Shown here: piece by piece, positions 26,963 to 35,926 of the stretch
Position numbering within the stretch: position 1 is the first letter of the stretch
Layout of the letters: every line of letters starts with the position of its first letter
Source: Alphaproteobacteria bacterium
GTDB lineage: Bacteria > Pseudomonadota > Alphaproteobacteria > Caulobacterales > Hyphomonadaceae
Assembly (NCBI GenBank): GCA_018827375.1
Contig: JAHJYW010000042.1
Coordinates: 246,013-310,012 of the forward strand
Reading direction: 5' to 3'
Length of the DNA stretch: 64,000 bases
Program-made: the position numbers and the translations under genes
The notes under the pieces: model-generated
Told to the model about the DNA's origin: nothing
Database searches by the model: none
The model's input: only the letters and a program-made list of their open reading frames with translations

Positions 26963-27982
26963 CTAAACGGACTCCGGGCTGACGGTCACGACGGCCTTGC
27001 CGCGGTTCTTGCCGTTCATCAGTTGCTCAAACAGGGCTGGCGCGTCTTCAAGGCCCTCGACACGATCCTCTGCAAAAGCGAGTCGACCATCCGCAATCCA
27101 TGCGCTGGCCTCATCCACGAATTCGTCCCAGCGGGGATAGAAGTCATAGACGACCAGTCCGAGCAATTGGGCACGCTTGCCGATGATTGTGCCCATGGGC
27201 AGGGGGTTTGGTACGCGGTCCTGACTCTTGACTTGATATCCGGCAGCCAGACCACACAAGACGCCGCGCGCATAGGTGCGGGCGTTGGCGAGCGCGATCA
27301 TTGCCATGTCAGCTGAGACATTCTCGAAGAACACGCTGAGGCCATCGGGGAGGGCCTTCTTGAGTTCGTCTTCCCAGCCTTCGACTTTATAGTCGATGCA
27401 GGCGTCGAAGCCGTATGTTTCGGTGACGATCGCACATTTTTCTGCGCCGCCGGCAATGCCGACTACGCGTTCTGCGCCCTTGATGCGTGCGATCTGGCCG
27501 ACAGTACCGCCAACTGGCCCCGCAGCGGCATCCACAAGGACCGTGTCACCTTCGCCGACTTTTGCAAGCTGGGTTATGCCCGCCCAGGCAGTCAGTCCCG
27601 GCATGCCGAGCACACCGGCGTGCGACGCAAGCGGCGCCCTGGCTGGATCGATCTTGCGGAATTGGCCTGCCTTCAGCGCTGAGATTTCCTGCCAGCCGCC
27701 TTCCATGGATTGGACCCAGTCGCCCTCGGCAATGCCAGCGGCATTAGATTTTAAAACCTGACCGACGATTGCGCCCGGTATCGGTTCTTTGCCCGGCAGG
27801 GGCGGAGCTTCACCCATGTGACTCCCGCGCAGGCGGGCGCCAATATACGGGTCGAGAGAAAGGTGCACGACCCGCACAAGGATGCCGCCCTGAGGGCAGG
27901 CAGGTGTCGGAACATCTATCTGAGCGAAATCGGCAGCGCGGGGCTGTGACGAGATGGCTTCGTGGAGTGTGAAGAGTTTCAT
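26963..27982 (-). CDS. NADP-dependent MDR oxidoreductase (CurA/prostaglandin-reductase-like)
   Basis: A 339-residue zinc-free medium-chain reductase. An N-terminal GroES-like domain (LSLDPYIGARLRG, GQVLKSNAAGIAEGDWV) is followed by a Rossmann domain (TVLVDAAAGPVGGTVGQIAR, GIAGGAEKC) and the FFENVSADM motif typical of enone/alkenal double-bond reductases. It probably reduces the C=C of an alpha,beta-unsaturated ketone with NADPH. It sits between the VOC gene (6 bases upstream) and the hydrolase, suggesting one catabolic route. Confidence 0.9.
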   Translation of the reverse strand: MKLFTLHEAISSQPRAADFAQIDVPTPACPQGGILVRVVHLSLDPYIGARLRGSHMGEAPPLPGKEPIPGAIVGQVLKSNAAGIAEGDWVQSMEGGWQEISALKAGQFRKIDPARAPLASHAGVLGMPGLTAWAGITQLAKVGEGDTVLVDAAAGPVGGTVGQIARIKGAERVVGIAGGAEKCAIVTETYGFDACIDYKVEGWEDELKKALPDGLSVFFENVSADMAMIALANARTYARGVLCGLAAGYQVKSQDRVPNPLPMGTIIGKRAQLLGLVVYDFYPRWDEFVDEASAWIADGRLAFAEDRVEGLEDAPALFEQLMNGKNRGKAVVTVSPESV

Positions 27983-27988
27983 GTGCGT

Positions 27989-28720
27989 TCAGCCTTCGAC
28001 CATTTCGACGAGCGTGCCATCAGGCGCCTTCATCGTGCCGACGCGCTTGCCTTTGTAGATAGGGCCGTCGCGCACGACGGGTTCGGTGATCCAGGGACCT
28101 TTGAGGGTGTCGAACTCTGGATGCCAGAGGGTGCCGATGGCGCAACCGGGAACAAGCATTCCGGCATGCTGCGGACGGTCGATGGCAGCTTCAGGATACT
28201 GATCAAGTTCAAGAAACACATCGCGGCCATGTATCATGGTCGAGATTACGTGCATGTCCTGCTCCGGCAGGTCATAAGCCTTGGCAAGCATCGTGTAGAC
28301 GATCTCCATATCGCGTCCCATTTCGACGCCGACATGTTTCTCCATCCAGTTATTTGACGCGCGCATGTCCGAACAGCCCATCACTAGGATGAAGAGCTTG
28401 TCGATCGGGCTCTCCGCACGCGGCAGGTCAAAGGCGGGAAGGTCGGATTTGATTTGCGTCAGGTACACGATTTCTTCGTCCGGCCCCTTAACTTGCATCG
28501 GGTGGATGGCGGGTAGGCCGTCGATCTCGCGAGGCGGGCCGATGATCTCGAATGGGCTGCCTTCCATTCGCTCGTTCGCGGCCAGCACATCTTGGACGCA
28601 GATCTCGATTGCGTTCCAGCCATATGAACGCAAGGCCTTGAAGCCTTCGACCGCAGGCTGTTCGATAAAGCGGATAAAGATATCTGCGCCTGATGAAGGC
28701 TGCATCACGACATAGCTCAT
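27989..28720 (-). CDS. VOC (glyoxalase-fold) family protein, possibly short at the N-terminus
   Basis: 243 residues with the vicinal-oxygen-chelate pattern: IRFIEQPAVEGFKALRSYGW, AIEICVQDVLAANERMEGSP, then a second module with HVGVEMGRDMEIVYTMLA. Members are metal enzymes or binding proteins for aromatic or keto compounds. The protein begins in what looks like the middle of the first module, so an N-terminal part may have been lost; an in-frame stop lies 9 bases upstream of ATG 28720 and AAGG precedes the ATG. First gene of the hydrolase/MDR operon. Confidence 0.7.
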   Translation of the reverse strand: MSYVVMQPSSGADIFIRFIEQPAVEGFKALRSYGWNAIEICVQDVLAANERMEGSPFEIIGPPREIDGLPAIHPMQVKGPDEEIVYLTQIKSDLPAFDLPRAESPIDKLFILVMGCSDMRASNNWMEKHVGVEMGRDMEIVYTMLAKAYDLPEQDMHVISTMIHGRDVFLELDQYPEAAIDRPQHAGMLVPGCAIGTLWHPEFDTLKGPWITEPVVRDGPIYKGKRVGTMKAPDGTLVEMVEG

Positions 28721-28814
28721 GCCGCCTTACTATGGGGAGGTGGCAGCATGAACGCTGCTACTTTGAAACCGCCGGGCTAATAAATCTGGTGGATCACCCC
28801 TGTGGGGCAGGCCA

Positions 28815-28824
28815 GGGGGGGGGG
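28815..28824. repeat. G10 homopolymer in an intergenic region
   Basis: Ten consecutive G bases between the VOC gene and the PQQ-dehydrogenase gene. A second tract of the same length lies at 49141. Such tracts are prone to slipped-strand change. Confidence 0.9.
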
Positions 28825-28976
28825 CAGATCAACGTTGCGACAGACTCTCTATATAAATGCGGGACCAAATGGGTCTCAGGTCAGCGCAGCATTCTATTTG
28901 CTTGAAACAACTTGCGCATAATACGTGCGCATTGAGACATTGCCGGAGATGTAAGCATCTCATTAACTTGCAATAT

Positions 28977-29006
28977 TTGGAAGTATTACGCTAAGCGTAG
29001 TATAAT
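28977..29006 (+). promoter_or_regulatory. Promoter with operator palindrome in its spacer
   Basis: TTGGAA (28977-28982), 18 bases, TATAAT (29001-29006): the -10 is a perfect consensus. A perfect 13-bp palindrome TACGCT-A-AGCGTA (28987-28999) fills the spacer, where a bound repressor would block the polymerase. It lies 25 bases before the start of the PQQ-dehydrogenase fusion. The remaining 28721-28976 has no recognisable gene. Confidence 0.6.
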
Positions 29007-29030
29007 TTCGGCGATGGTGGGGGACCTAAC

Positions 29031-30770
29031 ATGACAATTGATCGCTTTAGCGGCTGGCGAAAGACTGTGGGACAGTCTGGCATTCGTATAGATGCGTGGA
29101 GGTTCTGGGCGCTATCAATCGCTGTACTTGGAGCAGTAGCGGCTGGATCGACCATTGTGGGGATGGTTTTTTACGAAAAGAATATTTTCCCGTCCGAGAC
29201 GGTTCGCAGTGCTTTCAAGACCCTGCAAAAAGCCAAGGCTGGTGAAAAGGTAGTGGTATATGGCCATTACTTTCCGATCGATGTTATCAGTACCAATATC
29301 CCGGAAGGACGCGTTGGCGACGGGGGCGGACTGACCGAATTCGGTGATCAGACGCTATTAGTGACTCATGATGGTCGATTCTTCACGATGGATATTGACC
29401 GTAAGGTAACCCAGCTGGACGTGGTGGCGCCGGATAATGGGTTCCATGATTATGTTGCCTATGCCGGGCTTGAGAAAAACAAGGATCGAGCAAATCGAAC
29501 GGACATGTTGAGATACAATGACGTATTGTATTTCAAAGAAGGCGGACATTCTGCTCTGTTAGTTACCTATACAGAATTCGATGGTGAACACGAATGCATG
29601 ACCAATACTGTGGCGAAGCTAGTACTTGAGGCAGGGTATGTGCCGGGCAACGACCTGACTGCGGCCCCTGAGGATTGGACAATATTGTTCCAGACATCAC
29701 CTTGCCTCGTGGCGAGTGAGCGTCCGCACTGGCCCTTCTTTCCGGAAATGTCCGGTGACCGAATGGCTTTCAGAGCACCTGGTGAGCTGATCTTGACCAG
29801 TGGTGACTTTCATCGCGATGGCAACTATTCCAACGAAATCGCGGCCCCTGACATGACCAAGCAATATGGAAAAGTGCTCTCGATAGATATTGAAACAGGT
29901 GCATCAAAAATTCTTTCGTCTGGACACCGCAACATGCAGGGCGTCGCGATCGACGATGCGGGACAAATCTGGGTGTCAGAGCATGGTCCGCGTGGGGGTG
30001 ACGAACTCAATCTAATCAAGCCTGGTGAGTTTTATGGCTGGCCCCTGGAAACCTATGGAACACTTTACAATTTGGGGCCATGGCCCGGCCAACGTGCTAA
30101 TGGGCGGCATGAAACATATCAGGAACCCGTTTTTTCCTGGGTTCCGTCGATCGCCGTGTCAGCCCTCTCGAAGGTGCAAAATTTTCATGATGCATGGGAC
30201 GGAGATATGGTCGTCTCAACACTGCTGACGCAAAGTATTGTTCGATTGAGGATACGTGATGACCGAGTTGTATTTGCCGAGCCGATAGGTGTTGATGTGA
30301 GGGGGCGGTATGTTCTGTCACACAGCAATGGCACGATTGTCATATGGTCTGACAGCAATACCTTACTGACGCTTACTCCGGGAGCGGATAGTTATGTTGA
30401 TCACTCTACAGATCAATATCTATCTGCATTGGCGCTCCCCGCATCTGTAGAGCGCAACGTGCGCGCCATCATGGATAGCTGTCAAACGTGTCATTCACTG
30501 CATCCGAACGACAACTCGAATGCGCCGAATCTTGCTAATGTGTTCAACAGACGTATCGCTTCGACTGAGTTTGATGCTTACTCAGCATCCTTGAGTGGGA
30601 TGGGCGGGCGATGGACTCGCAAGCGTTTGGAGGCATTCCTGCAAGACCCATCCGCGTTTGCGCCTGGTACAAACATGCCGGAAACCGGATTGGTAGACGA
30701 TGAGACGCTTGATGCCTTGATCGATTTGCTTGAGATCCGAAATGTACCAGATCTGGGATTGCTGGAATGA
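29031..30770 (+). CDS. Membrane-anchored PQQ-type sugar dehydrogenase fused to cytochrome c
   Basis: 579 residues in three parts. One N-terminal transmembrane helix (FWALSIAVLGAVAAGSTIVG) points the rest to the periplasm. A six-bladed glucose/sorbosone dehydrogenase-like propeller follows, with the family passage GHRNMQGVAIDDAGQIWVSE, HGPRGGDELNLIKPG, FYGWPLETYG. The C-terminus is a class I cytochrome c: heme motif CQTCH (about 484-488) and a likely axial Met in GTNMPETG (about 546). Fusion would pass electrons from sugar oxidation directly to a heme. PQQ binding is assumed from the fold. It opens the surface-polysaccharide region. Confidence 0.82.
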   Translation: MTIDRFSGWRKTVGQSGIRIDAWRFWALSIAVLGAVAAGSTIVGMVFYEKNIFPSETVRSAFKTLQKAKAGEKVVVYGHYFPIDVISTNIPEGRVGDGGGLTEFGDQTLLVTHDGRFFTMDIDRKVTQLDVVAPDNGFHDYVAYAGLEKNKDRANRTDMLRYNDVLYFKEGGHSALLVTYTEFDGEHECMTNTVAKLVLEAGYVPGNDLTAAPEDWTILFQTSPCLVASERPHWPFFPEMSGDRMAFRAPGELILTSGDFHRDGNYSNEIAAPDMTKQYGKVLSIDIETGASKILSSGHRNMQGVAIDDAGQIWVSEHGPRGGDELNLIKPGEFYGWPLETYGTLYNLGPWPGQRANGRHETYQEPVFSWVPSIAVSALSKVQNFHDAWDGDMVVSTLLTQSIVRLRIRDDRVVFAEPIGVDVRGRYVLSHSNGTIVIWSDSNTLLTLTPGADSYVDHSTDQYLSALALPASVERNVRAIMDSCQTCHSLHPNDNSNAPNLANVFNRRIASTEFDAYSASLSGMGGRWTRKRLEAFLQDPSAFAPGTNMPETGLVDDETLDALIDLLEIRNVPDLGLLE

Positions 30771-30862
30771 CTCGCTCAGCCGACGGGCGCAAATATTGAC
30801 AGTTCGCTCTCTGCACCATTAACTAAAATTCGAACTGTGATTGTTGGGTGGGATGGAATCCT

Positions 30863-31861
30863 ATGTCAGGAAAAGATGGTCCTTCACGATCAAAGCATTC
30901 GCATGATCCAAGTGGTGACGCTCGCTGGGAGCCAAACTTCATTCGATATTGGTTGGCGTACTTTTCTTCAGCGGTGGGAATAACAGCGCTATTACTGGGA
31001 GTGGGTCTGTTTATCCTCAAGTCGCAAGGCTTGTTGCCTGCCCCTCCGCTTGTCGCGACCGCCTGTATTGATGAAAAGCTGGCGTTTTTGCGCAAACAAG
31101 CTCTTGGTGAAATGACATTCATGGCGGTTGGGTCATCCGCGACCTGGCGAAATCTGGACATGACACCATTTCAAACTGACGACACGCGCGCGATTAATGC
31201 GGCGCCATGCTATTTGTATGTGCACGAAACAGCCTACTTCACAAAGTTGTTGTTGGATATTTCACCAAGTGTGGACACTGTCTTAGTGGTTCTGGCGCCG
31301 CGAGATTTTGATGCTTGTCCGGCCTCTCAAGCCGCGTTCATGAACACATGGTTGGCGAAGCAGTATATTGCGCGGCGTGTGCCTTACTGGCTGCCATATC
31401 TTGTTAATCCAAGAATATCCTATTTGATTACTGAAGCGCAGACGCGCACCAAATCCAATCTAGGGCTAAATCCTCAATCCTCTATGGAAATGGATGCGTA
31501 CGGTTCGAGTTTAATGCTGGGTCCTGCGCCCTGGCGACCCAAACCAATCATCGATGCTGAATGTTTTGACGTCCTAAGGGAGCTTTCCGTACTTCTCGAT
31601 GAGGCAGATATTAAATTCATTGTAGCAACCATTCCAGTAATGCCGGAGTGGCGCGACCGTTTTGATCGTGACGGCTTAATCTACAAAGCTTGGACGGAGG
31701 ACATACGGCAGAACCTAGTAGGAGATGCGATGTTCCTGGATGGATCCGATATGGATTGGGGGAACGAGGCATTTGCAGACCCAGTACACCTTATGCCCGA
31801 CTATGCGCGCCGGTTTAGTGGCATGATCGCTGAGCGCGTCAGCAATGCAGGCGATAACTAA
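30863..31861 (+). CDS. Membrane-linked SGNH-like protein, partner of the MBOAT
   Basis: About 332 residues. A transmembrane helix near residue 25-50 (YFSSAVGITALLLGVGLFIL) is followed by an SGNH/AlgX-DltD-like domain: FMAVGSSATWRNLDMTPF supplies the Ser block and the C-terminal FADPVHLMPDYARRF the Asp-x-x-His block. Proteins of this kind take an acyl group from an MBOAT and place it on an extracellular polymer. ATG 30863 is preferred; GTG 30848 is in frame. The MBOAT gene begins 4 bases after its stop. Confidence 0.78.
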   Translation: MSGKDGPSRSKHSHDPSGDARWEPNFIRYWLAYFSSAVGITALLLGVGLFILKSQGLLPAPPLVATACIDEKLAFLRKQALGEMTFMAVGSSATWRNLDMTPFQTDDTRAINAAPCYLYVHETAYFTKLLLDISPSVDTVLVVLAPRDFDACPASQAAFMNTWLAKQYIARRVPYWLPYLVNPRISYLITEAQTRTKSNLGLNPQSSMEMDAYGSSLMLGPAPWRPKPIIDAECFDVLRELSVLLDEADIKFIVATIPVMPEWRDRFDRDGLIYKAWTEDIRQNLVGDAMFLDGSDMDWGNEAFADPVHLMPDYARRFSGMIAERVSNAGDN

Positions 31862-31865
31862 GCAC

Positions 31866-33398
31866 ATGCTATTTAATTCATTCGGTTTTATCACACTCTT
31901 TTTGCCGATCACATTGATCGGTTTTTTTCTCATTGGTCGTCATTCTAGCGCGTTTGCTAGGTTTTGGCTTATTGGGTGCTCACTCGTTTTTTATGGATGG
32001 TGGAGCATTCTCTATCTCGGTCTACTCCTCATCTGGATCGCGGTTGATTTTTGCCTTGGCCGGTGGATTACAGAGATACGGGATGTGTCGGCTCGGCGAA
32101 CCCGACAGTTACTAATATTCGGCGTAACGCTGAATGTGTTGGCGTTGGCGTTCTTCAAGTATCGGATATTCATCGCAGATAATCTTACGGCATTGTCTGG
32201 AGTCGAATTCACGATGCAGGCCTTGGTTTTACCCTTGGCTATTTCCTTTCATACGTTTCAACAAATCGCTTACCTTGTCGATGCAACTAAGCCGGAAACG
32301 CCTCGCTATACATTTCCCCAGTACCTGCTTTTTGTCAGTTATTATCCGCAATTGATTGCGGGGCCAATTGTTCACCACAGTGAGCTGCTGCCGCAGTTTG
32401 AGCGTCGTGAAATCTATCGATTCAGTCGGCGAGCTTTCACGGCGGGTGTTTTCTATTTTGCGATTGGGCTTGCGAAGAAAGTGCTCATTGCAGATCCGCT
32501 TGGAGCGATATCGGAACCAGTTTTTGCGCTGGGCGCTTCAGAGCCGGACTTCTTTGACGCCTGGACGGCAACCCTCGCTTTTGGATTGGGGTTATATTTC
32601 GACTTTTCCGGATATTCAGATATGGCTGTCGGGTTGGCGCGCATGATTGGCATTCGCCTACCATTCAATTTTGCCTCCCCGTATAAAGCCAAATCCATTA
32701 TTGAGTTTTGGCGAAACTGGCATATGACATTATCGCGCTGGTTGCGAGATTATGTATACATACCATTGGGTGGCAATCGTCACGGAGCCGGGCGTCGGTT
32801 TACCAATCTCTTCATCACGATGCTGATCGGTGGACTGTGGCATGGCGCGGCTTTTACATTTGTGATCTGGGGTGCGCTGCACGGAATATATCTCATGATC
32901 AATCACGGTTGGATTCGATTGAAGAACCATTTTGACCGGCGGGGCATCAGTATATTTCTGCCCACACTGGCCGGGCAGGGGCTGACTCTGTTCTCGGTAA
33001 TGATGGCTTGGGTGTTTTTTGCGTCACCAAGTTTGAACATTGCTGCAGGTGTATTCTCAGGTCTGGTGGGCGCAAATGGGTTCGGCAGTAACAACTCATG
33101 GCTTCTGGCGCACTCATTAATGGGGGATAGTTGGGCAAGACAGGTGGTAGGTCCATTTGGATCAGCAACGTTGATAGTGTCCAAATACACTTGGCTTCTT
33201 GTGGCGGGATTCATCGCAATAAGCACCCCAAACAGTCAGCAGATTGTTGAGAGTTTTAGCACTGGACCAGTAACTGGAAAGACGGAGAAGGTGTTGCGCC
33301 GACATTGGCGGAAGAGCGCTGTTGCTGCGGGGGTTGTGTGTGCTGTCGCATATTTTTCACTCGGAGAGCTGAAACAATTTATCTATTTTCAGTTCTAG
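31866..33398 (+). CDS. MBOAT-family O-acyltransferase (AlgI-like)
   Basis: A 510-residue multi-pass membrane protein from ATG 31866 (MLFNSFGFITLFLPITLIGF, the family beginning; 31845 is an extension). The signature RFPYNF-like RLPFNFASPYKAKSIIEFW, then RNWHMTLSRWLRDYVYIPLG and the catalytic-His segment GGLWHGAAFTFVIWGALHG are all present. Such enzymes move acetyl or other acyl groups across the inner membrane for alginate, peptidoglycan or capsule modification. The adjacent SGNH protein is the expected periplasmic partner. Confidence 0.93.
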   Translation: MLFNSFGFITLFLPITLIGFFLIGRHSSAFARFWLIGCSLVFYGWWSILYLGLLLIWIAVDFCLGRWITEIRDVSARRTRQLLIFGVTLNVLALAFFKYRIFIADNLTALSGVEFTMQALVLPLAISFHTFQQIAYLVDATKPETPRYTFPQYLLFVSYYPQLIAGPIVHHSELLPQFERREIYRFSRRAFTAGVFYFAIGLAKKVLIADPLGAISEPVFALGASEPDFFDAWTATLAFGLGLYFDFSGYSDMAVGLARMIGIRLPFNFASPYKAKSIIEFWRNWHMTLSRWLRDYVYIPLGGNRHGAGRRFTNLFITMLIGGLWHGAAFTFVIWGALHGIYLMINHGWIRLKNHFDRRGISIFLPTLAGQGLTLFSVMMAWVFFASPSLNIAAGVFSGLVGANGFGSNNSWLLAHSLMGDSWARQVVGPFGSATLIVSKYTWLLVAGFIAISTPNSQQIVESFSTGPVTGKTEKVLRRHWRKSAVAAGVVCAVAYFSLGELKQFIYFQF

Positions 33399-33516
33399 TG
33401 CTGAGCTATGCTCACAGCGAAATAATGTTATGGGTTCGAGGGATCTGACGTGATCTGGTGAAAGTGGTCCGGAAAGTGTGTTAGTTTTCTGGCGGATTTC
33501 CTGAAGGAGGAAGCCC

Positions 33517-33798
33517 GTGAAGAAGAAGCGCTATTCAACCGAGCAGATCGTAGCCGCGTTGAAGCAGGTCGATATGGGGATGCCGGTTGCGGACCTGATC
33601 CGGCAACTCGGCATTTCAGAGATGACGTATTACCGCTGGAAGAAGAAGTATGGCGGGCTGGAGTCTGACCAGGTGCGGGAACTGAAGCAGGTTCTGGATG
33701 AGAACACCCGATTGAAGAAGCTTGTCGCCGAACTCAGCCTGGACAAGGCGGTCCTTCAGGACGTGCTTTCAAAAAAGTTTCCCGGCCATCGCTCATGA
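33517..33798 (+). CDS. IS3-family transposase OrfA
   Basis: 93 residues: a helix-turn-helix (KRYSTEQIVAALKQVDMG, IRQLGISEMTYYRWKKKYGG) then a leucine-zipper helix (LDENTRLKKLVAELSLDKAV). It binds the IS ends and is normally joined to OrfB by frameshifting. The start is GTG with GGAGG eight bases upstream. Intact. Confidence 0.93.
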   Translation: MKKKRYSTEQIVAALKQVDMGMPVADLIRQLGISEMTYYRWKKKYGGLESDQVRELKQVLDENTRLKKLVAELSLDKAVLQDVLSKKFPGHRS

Positions 33799-34639
33799 AA
33801 CAGGTTGTTGATTACGTGACGCAGACGCACGGTTACAGCCAGCGTAAGGCCTGCAGTCTGACCCGCCAACATCGCTCAACGCAACGCAAACCACTCCGGA
33901 CGGATCCGCTGACCGAGCTGCGCCAGCGCATGCATGAGATTGTGCGACCCGGATCCGGTTCGGCTACCGGCGTGTCCATATCATGCTGAAGCGAGAGGGC
34001 TGGCAGGTCGGCAAGCACATCGTCTATCGGCTCTACCGTGAAGAAGGCCTGTGTTTACGGGCCAAACGCGCCCGTAGGCGGAAGATGGCGGTTCATCGCA
34101 AAGCGCGCTGTCAGCCTTCAGGATTGAACCAGGCATGGAGCCTCGACTTCGTTCACGATCAGCTATCTTGCGGCGCAAAGATCCGTTTGCTGACAGTGAT
34201 CGATGTCTACTCCCGCGAGTGCCTGGCGATAGAAGTCGGATCACGCCTGAGGGGCGAGGATGTGGCCAGGGTCCTGAACCGGTTGGTCTATTTACGCGGC
34301 GCTCCGCAGGCGCTGTTTGCCGACAATGGCGCCGAATTTACCGGCCAGATCGTGGACCTCTGGGCATATCATCACAAGGTCAAAATGGACTTCTCGCGCC
34401 CCGGCACCCCGACGGACAATGCGCACATCGAGTCCTTCAATGGATCGCTCCGGGACGAGTGTCTGAACATCAACTGGTTCGCCTCCCTGGCCGAGGCAAA
34501 GCGGCTGATCGAGGCATGGAGGCGCGACTACAATGAGAGCCGGCCTCACATGGCTCACAATGGGCAATCTCCCGACGAGTTTGCCCGTAACGCCGGCCTA
34601 TGCCATGGTGGCAAGGTCAAAATCGCCGCTGGATTTTAA
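33795..34639 (+). pseudogene. IS3-family transposase OrfB, frameshifted
   Basis: The frame from ATG 33795 runs into a stop at 33987-33989 after LRQRMHEIVRP. From about 33948 the protein continues one frame over (RIRFGYRRVHIML, then KREGWQVGKHIVYRLYREEG) to 34639. One missing base near GTGCGACCC (33942-33950) explains it. The downstream part keeps the DDE integrase core (LDFVHDQLSCG, FADNGAEFTGQIVDLW, DNAHIESFNGSLRDE). Inactive unless the base is a sequencing error. Confidence 0.8.
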
Positions 34640-34723
34640 CGCCAAGGCCGGACCACCAGAGCCAAGCACCTCACGCCGCTGGATTTTAACGCCAAGGCCG
34701 GACCACCAGAGCCAAGCACCTCA
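34624..34723 (+). repeat. Perfect 50-bp tandem duplication at the end of the IS3 copy
   Basis: Two identical 50-base units (34624-34673 and 34674-34723), each starting CGCCGCTGGATTTTAACGCC. The first includes the last codons of orfB. Confidence 0.95.
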
Positions 34724-34844
34724 GATCATCGCAACACTTTAGTTATTTTAAGAACTGAAGGGGCTCAGGTCACATCACCAAACTCCAGCCGAACGGTTCG
34801 GCGAGTGTGTTGCTGCGATCTATTGAATCCGCAAGAGAATGCAG

Positions 34845-35762
34845 CTATTCACGATGATATTTTCGCAGGGACACTTGGGTCTTTATGAAACGGCGAAGGT
34901 GCTTCATAAAAGTCGTCCTTGCAGAGCGGTTGACTTGGCTCCAATAGGGCGTCCGACGAAGATACTTATAATATAGCCAAACGAAGGGGTGGTAGGCATC
35001 TACCGACCACGGTTTGTTGGTCTGGGTGAAATGAACGATTTTTGGACGACGCCCTGACGGTATTTCTTCTGGCGTCGCGAAGGATGTTTGCTCAAGATTG
35101 GGCAAAATCATATTGCGCTGAAAGTTCCAAACCGGGTCCAGGAGTTTCCAGTCATTCCAATATAATACATTCAGCAGGCATTGGTCATCGTAAACCAGCT
35201 TGTCCCATTGGCTGGCAAGGAGATCAAATGCATTGTTGATTTTCTTCTCTGCCCGGATTTTCTTCAAATCCAAGACTAAGATGCCTGCGTTAAAATAGTT
35301 TAGCCGGCTTGGCGCCAGATCCCATCTCTTCGCAAAGTCCACTGAGTCAACATTGATATCGAAGACGGCGCCGATGGATTTTCCCTCCAAATCGGATTTC
35401 CAGAGATCCACCAAGTCGCCTATTACAACGATATCCGAGTCCAGGTAAATTACTCTTTCTGCGTTCTCAGGTGCAACTGTCGGGATCGCGATCCTGTAAT
35501 ATGATGCACGGCTGACATGCGTCTTGGTTTTTAAAGATAGTATTCGCAAGTCATCCATACAGCACCAGTCAAATGTATGACCTTGAGCAACGGATTCTAA
35601 TTTTAGCTGTTCTGCTTTTGGGATTCCGTCATTGAGAATCATGAATCGAAATCGGGCATTTGGGCTGTTGGCAACAATCGATGCAACAACGACAGCCATA
35701 TGAGGCGCATAGTTCGCATCTATGCCAAATGCGACGATAATTTCATCATCTGTTTTGGCCAA
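34845..35762 (-). CDS. Glycosyltransferase family 8
   Basis: 305 residues with the GT8 pattern: IIVAFGIDANYAPHMAVVVA, RASYYRIAIPTVAPENAERV, the metal-binding DxD in YLDSDIVVIGDL, YFNAGILVLDL, and the C-terminal KIVHFTQTNKPW. GT8 enzymes are retaining transferases, often adding Gal or Glc to LPS core or capsule. I start at TTG 35762, which has AGGAG eight bases upstream; the open frame to 35996 adds a non-family stretch. It is divergent from the GT2 gene. Confidence 0.88.
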   Translation of the reverse strand: MAKTDDEIIVAFGIDANYAPHMAVVVASIVANSPNARFRFMILNDGIPKAEQLKLESVAQGHTFDWCCMDDLRILSLKTKTHVSRASYYRIAIPTVAPENAERVIYLDSDIVVIGDLVDLWKSDLEGKSIGAVFDINVDSVDFAKRWDLAPSRLNYFNAGILVLDLKKIRAEKKINNAFDLLASQWDKLVYDDQCLLNVLYWNDWKLLDPVWNFQRNMILPNLEQTSFATPEEIPSGRRPKIVHFTQTNKPWSVDAYHPFVWLYYKYLRRTPYWSQVNRSARTTFMKHLRRFIKTQVSLRKYHRE

Positions 35763-35926
35763 GATTGCTTCTCCTCTTGCCCTCCTGCAAGCAAGGGACG
35801 TGCCACGCTGAAATTGACATATTGCGCTCAGATTGCAACCAGCTATCGCTGATAGAGCCTCTAGATTATATCTTGCTCCAAGCGGTCCAAACTCAAATTT
35901 GATGCTGAAAAAATAGGAATTTAAAT

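Larger units (their letters stand above)
33451..34772 (+). mobile_element. IS3-family insertion sequence (IS407-like group)
   Basis: About 1.3 kb with overlapping orfA and orfB reading frames. The ends start TGATCTG (left) and TGACCTG (right, read inward), matching at six of seven positions, then diverge. No target duplication is visible (flanks GACG and CATC), so ends are approximate or the copy has been rearranged. It separates the MBOAT gene from the glycosyltransferases. Confidence 0.7.

Noticed and set aside
34624..34723. CRISPR-like repeat
   Set aside because: Two adjacent 50-base units without spacers and inside an IS; a plain tandem duplication.
33447..34776. Target-site duplication around the IS3 copy
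   Set aside because: The four bases on each side (GACG and CATC) differ.
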